A DNA stretch of 64,000 nucleotides, from the NCBI RefSeq assembly GCF_017868775.1, contig NZ_CP053381.1, forward strand, positions 2,046,001-2,110,000. The letters are read 5' to 3'. Origin of the DNA: Billgrantia sulfidoxydans. Lineage in GTDB: Bacteria; Pseudomonadota; Gammaproteobacteria; Pseudomonadales; Halomonadaceae. Numbering within the stretch: position 1 is the first letter of the stretch; each line of letters opens with the position of its first letter. Below are positions 20,021 through 29,037 of the stretch, in pieces. The notes beneath the pieces are model-generated. The model saw nothing but the letters and a program-made list of their open reading frames with translations, searched no databases and was not told the DNA's origin. Position numbers and translations under genes: made by a program.

Positions 20021-20053
20021 GGCGGCCGGGCACGAGCCCGGCCGCCTTCGTTT
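20021..20053 (+). terminator. Terminator after the CoA-transferase gene
   Basis: GGCGGCCGGGC (20021-20031), loop ACGA and GCCCGGCCGCC (20036-20046) form an 11-bp GC stem followed by TTCGTTT. It separates the gcdH operon from the convergent ppsR gene, whose stop is at 20066. Confidence 0.8.
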
Positions 20054-20065
20054 AGGCGACGGGTG

Positions 20066-20899
20066 TCAGCGCGGCGAGAAGCGTCGCGTCAGTCCCGTCT
20101 CGGCGATCATGCGGGTGGAGATCTCCTCGATCGAGAAGCGCGTGGTGTCGATGTAGGGGATGTGCATCTGGCGGTAGAGCCCTTCGGCCTGTTCCACTTC
20201 CTGAACGCACTGGTCCAGCGAGCTGTAGCGGCTGTTGGGCCGTCGTTCATGGCGGATGGCGGCCAGCCGGCGCGGGTCGATGGTCAACCCGAACAGCTTG
20301 TGACGATACTGGGCGAGGGCGCGGGGCAGCTTGAGGGTTCCGTCCTCGTCGAGGTCGTCCTCGGTGAGCGGATAGTTGGCGGCGCGGATGCCGAATTGCA
20401 GGGCGAGGTAGAGCGAGGTGGGCGTCTTGCCGCAGCGCGACACCCCGACCAGAATCACGTCGGCCTGGTTGTATTGGTGGGTGCGGGCGCCGTCGTCGTT
20501 GTCCAGGGCGAAATGGACCGAGTGAATACGATCCATGTAGACCTCGTCCTGGCCGATGGAGTGGGTGCGGCCCACGGTATAGCTCGAATGGGTGCCAAGC
20601 TCCTTTTCCAGCGGCTTCAGGAAGGTCGAGAAAATGTCGATCTTGAAGCCGGGGGCACTGCGGATCACCTCGCGGATGGTCTCGTCGACGATGGTATCGA
20701 TGATGATCGGCTCCTCACCGTCACGCACGGCGGTATCCGTGATGATCTCGACCAGGGTGCGGGCCTTGTCGACGGTGTCGATATAGGGCTTGGTCAGCAT
20801 GCGCAGCTCGACGTTTTCGAACTGTGCGAGCAGGCTGCGTCCCAGGCTCTCGGCGGTGATGCCGGTGCCGTCGGAAATGAAAAAGGCGGTACGGGACAT
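20066..20899 (-). CDS. ppsR: PEP synthase regulatory protein (bifunctional kinase/pyrophosphorylase)
   Basis: A 277-residue DUF299-family protein that phosphorylates and dephosphorylates phosphoenolpyruvate synthase, switching it off and on. The characteristic P-loop-like [15 protein letters not shown] begins at residue 152, and the start [17 protein letters not shown] is typical of the family. It is divergent from ppsA across 295 nt, the arrangement found in many gammaproteobacteria, which confirms PEP synthase rather than pyruvate phosphate dikinase as its target. It resides in the cytoplasm. Length and start are standard. Confidence 0.95.
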   Translation of the reverse strand: MSRTAFFISDGTGITAESLGRSLLAQFENVELRMLTKPYIDTVDKARTLVEIITDTAVRDGEEPIIIDTIVDETIREVIRSAPGFKIDIFSTFLKPLEKELGTHSSYTVGRTHSIGQDEVYMDRIHSVHFALDNDDGARTHQYNQADVILVGVSRCGKTPTSLYLALQFGIRAANYPLTEDDLDEDGTLKLPRALAQYRHKLFGLTIDPRRLAAIRHERRPNSRYSSLDQCVQEVEQAEGLYRQMHIPYIDTTRFSIEEISTRMIAETGLTRRFSPR

Positions 20900-21194
20900 G
20901 GCGTCGGCGGTATCCGTATAGGGTTCGATGGCACATTGTCAGGGCTCGTGGCGCCGTCGGCAAGGCGCGGTTCCGCGGCTCTCGGGTGCTCCCGACTACA
21001 GAAACCGCCCGAAACGGTCGATTGTTGTAAAAAACCTCCAGTGACTTCGATGTTAGACCAATGGCGAATATGGCCGCTTGCGTTTAAGGTGGGCAGCATT
21101 GCGTTTTTCGCCTGAGGCGGCCCTGCCCGAAGAGCTGCAAGCGCAAGCGGTGCAACGACGGTAGGGCCTCGGCAACGAAGATCAAGGGGGTTAC

Positions 21195-23567
21195 GTGGAA
21201 GACTATATCCTGTGGTTCGATCAGCTCGGCATGGACGATGTGGAGCGGGTAGGCGGCAAGAACGCCTCGCTCGGGGAGATGATCTCCAACCTGTCGGGAG
21301 CCGGCGTCACCGTCCCTGGCGGCTTTGCCACCACCGCCCATGCCTATCGTGAGTTCCTCGCCCACGAAGGGCTCAACGAGCGGATCAACCAGGCCCTGGC
21401 GCGGCTCGACGTCGATGATGTCGGCGAGCTCGCCCGGGTCGGTGCCGAGATCCGCCAGTGGGTGATCGACACTCCGTTGCCGCCCACCTTCGAGACGCAC
21501 CTGCGCAGCGCCTACGACAAACTGGCTAGCCAGCACCCCAACCTCAAGGTCGCGGTGCGCAGCTCAGCCACTGCCGAGGATTTGCCGGACGCGTCGTTTG
21601 CCGGGCAGCAGGAGACCTTCCTCAACATCGAGGGTTTCGACAACGTCAAGCGCGCCGTGCATGAGGTGTTCGCTTCACTGTTCAACGACCGCGCCATCTC
21701 CTATCGCGTGCATCGCGGCTATGCCCACGAGAACGTGGCGCTGTCGGCGGGCATCCAGAAGATGGTGCGCTCCGAGACCGGCGCCTCCGGCGTGATGTTC
21801 ACCCTCGACACCGAGTCGGGCTATCGCGATGCGGTGTTCGTCACCGCTTCCTGGGGCCTGGGCGAAACGGTCGTTCAGGGCTCGGTCAATCCCGACGAGT
21901 TCTACGTGCACAAGTCGACCCTGGCGGCGGGGCGTCCGGCCGTGCTGCGCCGAAACCTCGGCTCCAAGCTGATCAAGATGGTCTACGGCAGCGATGCCAG
22001 CGCCGGCAAGTCGGTCTCCACCGTCGACGTGCCGCTCAAGGATCGCGCGCGCTTCTGTATCAGCGACGAACAGGTGATGGCGCTGGCGCGCCAGGCGGTG
22101 ACCATCGAAGAGCACTACGGCCGGCCGATGGACATCGAATGGGCGCTCGACGGCGACGACGGTGAGCTCTACATCGTCCAGGCGCGTCCGGAAACCGTGG
22201 TCTCGCAGCAGGAAGGAGGCAAGCTGGAGCGCTTCCACCTCAAGGAGAAGGGGCGCACCCTGGTGAGCGGCCGCGCCATCGGCCAGCGCATCGGTCGTGG
22301 CGCGGTGAAGATCGTCTTCACGCCCGAGGAGATGGACAAGGTCAACGCCGGTGACGTGCTGGTCACCGACATGACCGATCCCGACTGGGAGCCGATCATG
22401 AAGCGCGCCTCGGCGATCGTCACCAACCGCGGCGGCCGGACGTGCCATGCGGCGATCATCGCCCGCGAGCTGGGCATTCCCGCCGTGGTCGGCTGTGGCG
22501 ATGCCACCGAGATCCTCGAGGACGGTCGCGACGTCACCGTCTCCTGCGCCGAGGGCGACACCGGCCATGTCTACGAGGGGCTGCTCGACTACGACCGTCG
22601 CGTCACCAGCGTCGACTCGATGCCCGAGATCCCGTTCAAGATCATGATGAACGTAGGTAACCCCGACCGCGCCTTCAGCTTCGCCAGCCTGCCTCACGCC
22701 GGCGTCGGCCTGGCGCGCCTGGAGTTCATCATCAACCGCATGATCGGCGTGCATCCCAAGGCGCTGCTCGAGTACGACACGCTGCCGCTGGACTTGCAGC
22801 AGACCATCAACCTGCGCACCGCCGGCTATGCCAGCCCCGTGGACTTCTACGTCGACAAGCTGGTCGAGGGCATCTCGACCCTGGCGGCGGCGTTCCATCC
22901 GCAGCGGGTGATCGTGCGGCTCTCCGACTTCAAGTCGAACGAGTACGAGAACCTGATCGGCGGCAAGCTCTACGAGCCGGGCGAGGAGAACCCGATGCTC
23001 GGTTTCCGCGGCGCCTCGCGCTACATCTCCGATGCCTTCCGTCCCTGCTTCGAGCTCGAGTGCCGGGCGCTCAAGCGGGTGCGCGACGAGATGGGGTTCG
23101 ACAACATCGAGATCATGGTGCCGTTCGTGCGCACGACCGACGAGGCGCGCGAAGTCGTGGAGCTGATGGCCGCCAACGGGCTCAAGCGCGGTGACAATGG
23201 GCTCAAGGTCATCATGATGTGCGAACTGCCGGCCAACGCGCTGCTGGCCGAGGAGTTCCTCGAACACTTCGACGGTTTCTCGATCGGCTCCAACGACCTG
23301 ACCCAGTTGACGCTGGGCCTGGATCGCGACTCGGGCATCGTGGCCCATCTGTTCGACGAGCGTAACCCGGCGGTGAAGCGCCTGCTGGCCATGGCCATCC
23401 AGGCCTGCAAGGCCCAGGGCAAGTACGTCGGCATCTGCGGCCAGGGCCCATCCGACCACCCCGACCTGGCCAAGTGGCTCATGGAGCAGGGTATCGACTC
23501 CGTTTCGCTCAATCCCGATGCGGTACTCGAGACCTGGTTCATGCTGGCCGGGGAAACGCTCGCGTAG
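21195..23567 (+). CDS. ppsA: Phosphoenolpyruvate synthase
   Basis: A 790-residue cytoplasmic enzyme that converts pyruvate and ATP to phosphoenolpyruvate, AMP and phosphate, the entry step of gluconeogenesis from pyruvate. Three regions are visible: the N-terminal ATP-binding domain ([20 protein letters not shown]), the swivelling phosphohistidine domain ([16 protein letters not shown], His418) and the C-terminal PEP-binding barrel with [19 protein letters not shown] and [12 protein letters not shown]. The start is a GTG at 21195 with AAGGGGG six bases upstream; no ATG gives the correct N-terminus. It is divergent from its regulator gene ppsR and ends with a strong terminator. Confidence 0.96.
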   Translation: MEDYILWFDQLGMDDVERVGGKNASLGEMISNLSGAGVTVPGGFATTAHAYREFLAHEGLNERINQALARLDVDDVGELARVGAEIRQWVIDTPLPPTFETHLRSAYDKLASQHPNLKVAVRSSATAEDLPDASFAGQQETFLNIEGFDNVKRAVHEVFASLFNDRAISYRVHRGYAHENVALSAGIQKMVRSETGASGVMFTLDTESGYRDAVFVTASWGLGETVVQGSVNPDEFYVHKSTLAAGRPAVLRRNLGSKLIKMVYGSDASAGKSVSTVDVPLKDRARFCISDEQVMALARQAVTIEEHYGRPMDIEWALDGDDGELYIVQARPETVVSQQEGGKLERFHLKEKGRTLVSGRAIGQRIGRGAVKIVFTPEEMDKVNAGDVLVTDMTDPDWEPIMKRASAIVTNRGGRTCHAAIIARELGIPAVVGCGDATEILEDGRDVTVSCAEGDTGHVYEGLLDYDRRVTSVDSMPEIPFKIMMNVGNPDRAFSFASLPHAGVGLARLEFIINRMIGVHPKALLEYDTLPLDLQQTINLRTAGYASPVDFYVDKLVEGISTLAAAFHPQRVIVRLSDFKSNEYENLIGGKLYEPGEENPMLGFRGASRYISDAFRPCFELECRALKRVRDEMGFDNIEIMVPFVRTTDEAREVVELMAANGLKRGDNGLKVIMMCELPANALLAEEFLEHFDGFSIGSNDLTQLTLGLDRDSGIVAHLFDERNPAVKRLLAMAIQACKAQGKYVGICGQGPSDHPDLAKWLMEQGIDSVSLNPDAVLETWFMLAGETLA

Positions 23568-23592
23568 TTAAGTTCTCTTAAGTTACAAACTT

Positions 23593-23625
23593 GCCCGATT
23601 GATGACTCTCAATCGGGCTTTTTTT
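23593..23625 (+). terminator. ppsA: Rho-independent terminator of ppsA
   Basis: GCCCGATTGA (23593-23602), loop TGACTC and TCAATCGGGC (23609-23618) form a 10-bp stem followed by TTTTTTT. This is a textbook intrinsic terminator 25 nt after the ppsA stop. Confidence 0.95.
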
Positions 23626-23672
23626 CGCCTATGCTGTACACCTCTTACATGGAGTTACCGAGGGGCCCGCTC

Positions 23673-25502
23673 ATGGACTTCCGATCAGTTTCCTTTCGTC
23701 GATACTGGTTAGTTACCGTTGCTTCAGTGTGCGTGCTGAGCACGCCGCTGCTGGCAACTTCCGAGGTGGCCTTTCAATACGAAGCCCCGGCCATCGCGCC
23801 GGAGGCCGCGTCCGGCTACAACGAAAAACCTGGCTGGGCCACCGAGCGCTTTGCCGTGGCGGCAGCCAACCCGCTGGCCACCGACGCCGGCTATCAGGTA
23901 CTCAAGGCGGGCGGTTCGGCCGTGGATGCCGCCATCGCCGTGCAGATGGTCCTGACCCTGGTGGAGCCGCAGTCGAGCGGCATCGGCGGCGGTGCCTTCC
24001 TGATGCACTACGATGGCAGCGAGGTAAAGGCCTACGACGGTCGCGAGACGGCCCCGCGTGCCGCCAGCGAGTCGCTGTTCCTCAACGGTGGGGGCGAGCC
24101 CCTGGAGTTCATGGAGGCGGCGGCCAGCGGTCTCTCGGTCGGCGTGCCGGGAACCGTGCGCATGCTCGAGATGGCCCACGAGAAGCACGGCAAGCTACCC
24201 TGGGCGGATCTCTTCGCCCCCGCCATCACTCTGGCCCAGGATGGTTTCGAGGTCAGCCCGCGCCTGCATGCCAGCCTGGCCGCCGAGGAGCGGCTGCGCG
24301 ACGATCCGCTGGCCAGCGTCTTCTACTACACCGATGAGGGCGAGCCGCTGCCTGCGGGGCATCGCCTGCAGAACCTGGCCCTTGCCGAGGTGCTGCGCAA
24401 GATTGCCGAGAACGGCAGCAAGGCGCTGCATACCGGGCCGGTTGCCGAGGACCTGGTCCAGCGGGTACAGGGACATGACGGCCGGCCGGGGGCGATCAGC
24501 CTGGAGGACATGGCCACCTACGTGGCGAAGGCTCGTGACCCGCTGTGCACCGACTGGCAGGACTACCGCGTGTGTGGCTTCCCGCCGCCGTCCTCGGGCC
24601 ACCTCACCATCATGCAGATCCTCGGTATCCTGGAGCAACTGCCGGCCCTCGACGAGCCACTGGAGGAGGGGCGGCCCGGTACCGAATGGCTGCACCGCTT
24701 CCTCGAGGCGTCGCGTCTGGCCTTTGCCGATCGTAACAAGTTCATTGCCGACCCGGATTTCGTCAATCCTCCCGGTGGCGACTGGAACAGCATGCTCGAC
24801 GAGGAGTACCTGGCCGAGCGTGCCGAGCTGATCGGCGAGCAGAGCGTGGGAGTCGACGGCGCCGAACCGGGCAATCCCGGCGAGGTGGAAACGGCCTGGG
24901 CCGTTCAGCCCATCCAGCCCGAATACGGCACCAGCCATATCAGCATCGTCGACGAGGAGGGCAATGCGGTGGCCATGACCACCACCATCGAGGCGGCTTT
25001 CGGCTCCCGCATCATGGCCGATGGCGGCACCGGATTACCGGGCGGCTACCTGCTCAACAACGAGCTCACCGACTTCTCGTTCCGTCCCCTCGACAGCGAT
25101 GGCTCGCCGATCGCCAACCGCGTCGAGGCCGGCAAGCGCCCGCGCTCAAGCATGAGCCCGACGCTGGTGTTCGACCGCGAGAGCAATGAGCTGATCGCCA
25201 GCCTGGGCTCGCCGGGCGGTGCGGCGATCATCCACTACACCGCCAAGGCACTGGTGGCGATGCTCGACTGGGGGCTGGATGCGCAGGAGGCGCTCGACCT
25301 GCCGCATGCCATCACCCTGGGCGGCCCGGCCTATCTCGAAGAGGGGCGTTATCCGGCCCACGTGATCGAAGCCCTCAACGAGCTCGGCCACGAGGCCAGT
25401 GAGCGCGAGCTGGTGAGCGGCCTGCAGGCGATCCAGCGCACCGAGGAGGGCTTCTTCGGCGGTGCCGATCCACGTCGTGAGGGCGTGGTGATGGGCGACT
25501 AG
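23673..25502 (+). CDS. ggt: Gamma-glutamyltransferase
   Basis: Exported N-terminal nucleophile hydrolase of 609 residues that cleaves the gamma-glutamyl bond of glutathione and related peptides. An uncleaved-style signal segment (residues about 8-30) precedes the domain. The precursor autocleaves before the nucleophile threonine in PEYGTSHISIVD (Thr420), giving a large and a small subunit; GKRPRSSMSPTLV and GSPGGAAIIHYTAK belong to the small subunit active site. The start at 23673 follows GAGGGG and gives a proper signal sequence, whereas the ATG at 23631 would place 14 hydrophilic residues before it. Periplasmic location is inferred. Confidence 0.92.
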   Translation: MDFRSVSFRRYWLVTVASVCVLSTPLLATSEVAFQYEAPAIAPEAASGYNEKPGWATERFAVAAANPLATDAGYQVLKAGGSAVDAAIAVQMVLTLVEPQSSGIGGGAFLMHYDGSEVKAYDGRETAPRAASESLFLNGGGEPLEFMEAAASGLSVGVPGTVRMLEMAHEKHGKLPWADLFAPAITLAQDGFEVSPRLHASLAAEERLRDDPLASVFYYTDEGEPLPAGHRLQNLALAEVLRKIAENGSKALHTGPVAEDLVQRVQGHDGRPGAISLEDMATYVAKARDPLCTDWQDYRVCGFPPPSSGHLTIMQILGILEQLPALDEPLEEGRPGTEWLHRFLEASRLAFADRNKFIADPDFVNPPGGDWNSMLDEEYLAERAELIGEQSVGVDGAEPGNPGEVETAWAVQPIQPEYGTSHISIVDEEGNAVAMTTTIEAAFGSRIMADGGTGLPGGYLLNNELTDFSFRPLDSDGSPIANRVEAGKRPRSSMSPTLVFDRESNELIASLGSPGGAAIIHYTAKALVAMLDWGLDAQEALDLPHAITLGGPAYLEEGRYPAHVIEALNELGHEASERELVSGLQAIQRTEEGFFGGADPRREGVVMGD

Positions 25503-25520
25503 CCCGGGCGGGCGGCGCCG

Positions 25521-27392
25521 TCAACGCCGCAGCCAGTTGCGCAGTTTCACCAGCAGGATTGCCCCGTCGCTCAGTTCGCGGCGGTCGCGGATGAGTTCGG
25601 CGAGGCGATCCGGATGATCGGTGATGATGGCATCGACGCCCAGGTCGATCATCTGCGACATGCGCGAGCGGTCGTTGACCGTCCAGGCGTGCACTTCGTA
25701 GCCCAGCTCCCGTGCCAGCCGGATCTCGTTGTCGGTGATGCGGTTGTGGCGTAGTCCCAGCGCATCGAAACTGCGGCGATCCAAGGTGCCCGGCATGACC
25801 AGTTGGGCCAGCAGGGTCACGCGCAGGTCCGGCTCCCGCTCCTTGAGCATCTCCAGTACGCCGGTCGACATCACCGCCAGCCTGGTCTCGCCGCTGACGT
25901 CCGGGCTGCCGCAGCGGGCGGCCTGAGCCGGCGTCACGTGGGCCAGGCATTCACGCCGCGCTTCGGTTTCCCGCTGCAGTGCATCGAGCACGGCCTCCAC
26001 CAGGTCGGCTTCCCTTCCCGGGTCCGGCTTCATGTCGATCATCAGCGCGCTCTTGCCGCGCACTGCGGCAAAGGCTTCGTCGAGGGTCGGGATGCGTTCG
26101 CCGACGAAGGCATCGCCGAACCAGCTGCCGACGTCGAACTGACGCAGCTCCTCCAGGGGTGTTTCGTGCAGCAGGCGCGGGTCGCCGGTCAGGCGCTGCA
26201 GGCTGCTATCGTGGTAGAGCACGACCTCGCCGTCGGCGGTCAGGCGAACGTCGATCTCCACGTAGTGAGCACGGTCCGCGGTGGCCCGCTCGATGGCCGG
26301 TAGAGTGTTCTCGGGCGCGGCGACCGAGCTGCCACGATGGGCGATGATGGCGACGTCGTCGCGCAATTCGAAACTGTTGACGATCCACCAGGCCTGGGCC
26401 ACGGCGAACAGGAGCACGGCCAGTTCGACGCCCCAGGCCAGGCGTCCCGGGTGCGCATCGGGGGGCGGTGGGGCGGGGCGGGGCTCACGGTGGGCCAGGC
26501 GCAGGTAGAGGCAGGCCGAGAGCAGTGCGTTCGCCGCGATGCCGACGAAGGTAATGGCCAGGGTCGCCAGCACGTAGCCGGTCACGTAGGCCAGCATGGC
26601 GGGGATCAGCACGGCGTTGCGTTCCGGCAGCCACCACAGCATCGGGGTGAAGACGTGGTCGAACAGCGCGCTGGCCAGTAAGGGCAGGGCAACGATGACC
26701 AGCAGGACCGAGATCACCACCAGGGCGACCTTGCCGCGGTGGCCACGGGTCAGCTCACGGCTGCGCTTGAGCGCGGCGGTGGCCGGGAGGTTCTCCAGCG
26801 TGGCCACCGGCAGCGCCAGGATCCAGCGCACGTAGAGCCACCCCGCGGTAAGGGCCCAGGCGAGGGTCAGCGGCGCCGCGGTGGCGAGGAAGTACCACAG
26901 GGCCGGCGGACGCATGCGCAGCACGTAGTAGGGGTCGAGTCCGCCGATGATCATCTCGTAGAGCCAGCCGAGCAGCAGGGCGACGGGAATCAGCAGCAGC
27001 AGATGCGTGCCTACCTGAAGCACGACCAGGCCGGCCAGCACGGGGAGCCGGCGCAGGGTCTGCCACAGCGCGATGAACGCCAGCTGATAGTGGTTGTCGC
27101 GACGCTTGACCGCCACCAGGATCATGCCGGCCTGCTGCAGGTAGAGCACCAGGAAGGTCAGGCCGATGGCCGCCAGGAGCCACAGAACCCCGCCCGGGCT
27201 GAGCAGCAGGTCGAGCAGCGCGGCATTAGTGACGACGGGACGATCGAAGCGCCGGAGCAGGCTGGTCAGTGACCAGGCCACGCCCGGCAGCAACAGGCTC
27301 GAGGCGAGCAGGGTGAAGAACAGATGGTACGCCACCAGCGGACGCAGGTGCTCTCGCAGGCTGCGCAGCACATCCACGCCTAGCGTCGTCAT
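25521..27392 (-). CDS. Glycerophosphodiester phosphodiesterase with N-terminal membrane domain
   Basis: A 623-residue protein with two parts. The first 340 residues are membrane-embedded with about seven hydrophobic helices (for example HLFFTLLASSLLLPGVAW and LAVLLFAVAQAWWIVNSF). The second is a GDPD catalytic domain from about residue 350, with metal and catalytic residues in IIAHRGSSVAAPENTLPA, YVEIDVRLTADGEVVLYHD and DAIITDHPDRLAELI. It should split glycerophosphodiesters from phospholipid turnover into glycerol-3-phosphate and an alcohol near the membrane. This fused form is known as the GDPD membrane-domain family. It converges with ggt, only 18 nt away. Confidence 0.88.
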   Translation of the reverse strand: MTTLGVDVLRSLREHLRPLVAYHLFFTLLASSLLLPGVAWSLTSLLRRFDRPVVTNAALLDLLLSPGGVLWLLAAIGLTFLVLYLQQAGMILVAVKRRDNHYQLAFIALWQTLRRLPVLAGLVVLQVGTHLLLLIPVALLLGWLYEMIIGGLDPYYVLRMRPPALWYFLATAAPLTLAWALTAGWLYVRWILALPVATLENLPATAALKRSRELTRGHRGKVALVVISVLLVIVALPLLASALFDHVFTPMLWWLPERNAVLIPAMLAYVTGYVLATLAITFVGIAANALLSACLYLRLAHREPRPAPPPPDAHPGRLAWGVELAVLLFAVAQAWWIVNSFELRDDVAIIAHRGSSVAAPENTLPAIERATADRAHYVEIDVRLTADGEVVLYHDSSLQRLTGDPRLLHETPLEELRQFDVGSWFGDAFVGERIPTLDEAFAAVRGKSALMIDMKPDPGREADLVEAVLDALQRETEARRECLAHVTPAQAARCGSPDVSGETRLAVMSTGVLEMLKEREPDLRVTLLAQLVMPGTLDRRSFDALGLRHNRITDNEIRLARELGYEVHAWTVNDRSRMSQMIDLGVDAIITDHPDRLAELIRDRRELSDGAILLVKLRNWLRR

Positions 27393-27480
27393 CGATGCGA
27401 GGGGTCAGGGTGCAGGTTCATGCCCTTAGCGTGGCACCGCGGCAGCCAGCTGGGCAAGTTCCGTTGCGATGACGATGGGC

Positions 27481-27969
27481 TCAGGTGTCGATGGGCAGGC
27501 GCTGGTGCGCCACCACGATGCCGTTATTGTCGGCGTACAACCACTGGCCAGGGCGCAGGGTCACGCCGGCGAAGGTGACGGCGACGTCGCGACTGCCCTC
27601 GCCGCGCTTCTCGCTCTTGCGCGGGTGGGCGCCGAGCGCCTGGACGCCCAGGTCGGTCTCGGCCAGCACGTCCACGTCGCGCACGCAGCCATACATGACG
27701 ACGCCCGACCAGCCGTTGTTCGCCGCCTGCTCGGCCAGCATGTCGCCGAGCATGGCGCAGCGCTGGGAGCCGCCGGCATCGACCACCAGTACGGCGCCCT
27801 CGCCGGGTTCGCCGACGGCCTGCTTGACCAGGGAGTTGTCCTCGAAGCACTTGACGGTGCGAATCGGCCCGCAGAAGGCGTCCCGACCGCCAAAGTTGAT
27901 GAAGATCGGATCGAGAACCTGTACGTCCGGATGGGCGTCGCAGATATCGGGCGTGATGATGGCACTCAT
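27481..27969 (-). CDS. rraA: Ribonuclease E activity regulator RraA
   Basis: A 162-residue RraA-fold protein; in E. coli it forms a trimer that binds and inhibits RNase E. The family core [21 protein letters not shown] and the following [20 protein letters not shown] are present. Relatives of this fold include HMG/CHA aldolases, and the short form with [18 protein letters not shown] matches the regulator group. The start at 27969 has AAGGAG upstream; a longer in-frame start at 28005 adds a tail without support. It is not co-directional with a close partner except the downstream phosphodiesterase gene 88 nt away. Confidence 0.92.
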   Translation of the reverse strand: MSAIITPDICDAHPDVQVLDPIFINFGGRDAFCGPIRTVKCFEDNSLVKQAVGEPGEGAVLVVDAGGSQRCAMLGDMLAEQAANNGWSGVVMYGCVRDVDVLAETDLGVQALGAHPRKSEKRGEGSRDVAVTFAGVTLRPGQWLYADNNGIVVAHQRLPIDT

Positions 27970-28093
27970 TCGAAGGCTCCTTGCCTGGGCGGATGTTGCC
28001 CCCATGATGCCATGGCCTGCCTGGCACGGCCTTCGTCGATTCGTCTGAGGCCGGGCCGGCCCCGGGTGGGACCGGCTCGGCGAGGTGGAGCGG

Positions 28094-28702
28094 CTAGAAG
28101 CGCAGCCCCACCGAGGCGGTGAAGGTATCGATGGTGTAGTCGCTGTCGAAGTCGTAGCGCTCGTATTCGGCGCGGATCAGTACCGGGTTGAAGTTGAACT
28201 GGGCGCCGAGGCCGTAGACCGGATCGAAGCCGTCGTTGTCCTGCAGGTCGAGTTCGGCATCGCCCAGGTTGCCTTTCACATCGGTTTCCCAGCTGGCCGC
28301 ACCGACCTTGGCATAGGGCGTGAACCAGCTCGTGACCGGCAGCTGGCCGATCAGGCTGGCGCCATAGGCGGTCGATTCCAGATCGGTGCTGGCGCCATCG
28401 GTTCCACGCAGGCGCACACGGCCAAGGTCGGCATAGAAAGCTTCGGCGGCCAGGTAGCGGTTGAACTGGTAACCGGCGAAGCCTTTCCAGACGTTGTCAT
28501 CGTCGTCGAGATCGAAGTCGCTGCTGCCGCTCTCGATGAAGTTGTCCACCTCTTCGCGGTCGTTTTCCAGCGAGCTGAAACCGGTGCCCAGCCCCAGGTA
28601 GGCATACTGCTCATGGGGCTGGCCGGCCTGGGCCTGCGCGACGCTGGCCGTGAGCAGCGAGGCGGAGGCGAGCGCGATGGTAAGAAGCGTTCTGTTTGGC
28701 AT
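28094..28702 (-). CDS. Outer-membrane beta-barrel protein (OmpA-like/OprF-like small barrel)
   Basis: A 202-residue protein with a clear signal peptide ([19 protein letters not shown], cleavage near AQA-QAG at about residue 26). The mature part alternates hydrophobic and polar residues in about eight strands and ends in phenylalanine (ASVGLRF), the outer-membrane insertion signal. There is no C-terminal peptidoglycan-binding domain, so it resembles the isolated OmpA-type or OmpX/Ail-type barrel. Acidic stretches ([10 protein letters not shown]) may face the outside, common in halophile surface proteins. Function is unknown; a structural or adhesion role is possible. Confidence 0.8.
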   Translation of the reverse strand: MPNRTLLTIALASASLLTASVAQAQAGQPHEQYAYLGLGTGFSSLENDREEVDNFIESGSSDFDLDDDDNVWKGFAGYQFNRYLAAEAFYADLGRVRLRGTDGASTDLESTAYGASLIGQLPVTSWFTPYAKVGAASWETDVKGNLGDAELDLQDNDGFDPVYGLGAQFNFNPVLIRAEYERYDFDSDYTIDTFTASVGLRF

Positions 28703-29037
28703 GTTCTGTCTCCTTGAATCCCTTAGGCTTTGCCCGACGTCTCAAGCAAGTCCTTGCCTTAAATCCCTCTTTTTTCTATGCGCCTTGTCGCCGCCCAGAG
28801 CGGCGGAATCGGCGCACTCAGGCTCCTTAAACGTAGCCTTGGCGTTAACCGCGCTCAAGGCAGGGAGGGTAAAAAAACGTAGCGAGGCGTCGCCGGTCGA
28901 CGACGGGAGATTAGTCAGTTCAGACACTTACAAAAAAAGCGCCCCATTCGGGGCGCTTCGATCATCGGCTCAGGTACCGGGTACCAACGATGTTGCGAGC
29001 ATCGGAGTCGAACCTGAGGCTATCAGAACTCAGGATA
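28703..29037. other. Gene-free stretch between the outer-membrane protein and acnB
   Basis: These 335 nt contain the leader and presumably promoter of the outer-membrane protein gene (AAGGAGACAGAAC precedes its ATG) and the acnB terminator at 28932-28956. No convincing ORF, tRNA or small RNA was found; a T-arm-like GGTTCGACTCC at about 28991-29015 on the minus strand does not belong to a complete tRNA fold. Confidence 0.6.
28932..28956 (-). terminator. acnB: Rho-independent terminator of acnB
   Basis: GCGCCCC-ATTC-GGGGCGC (28939-28956) forms a 7-bp GC stem, 9 bp with flanking bases. On the minus strand it is followed by seven T (A run at 28932-28938). It lies about 80 nt beyond the acnB stop codon. 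Confidence 0.9.

Noticed and set aside
20900..21194. Cra/FruR-like site (CCGAAACGGTCGA) between ppsR and ppsA
   Set aside because: Too far from the known consensus to claim; no other support.
21675..23459. 594-codon open frame antisense to ppsA
   Set aside because: Shadow of ppsA; no family motif and no start signal.
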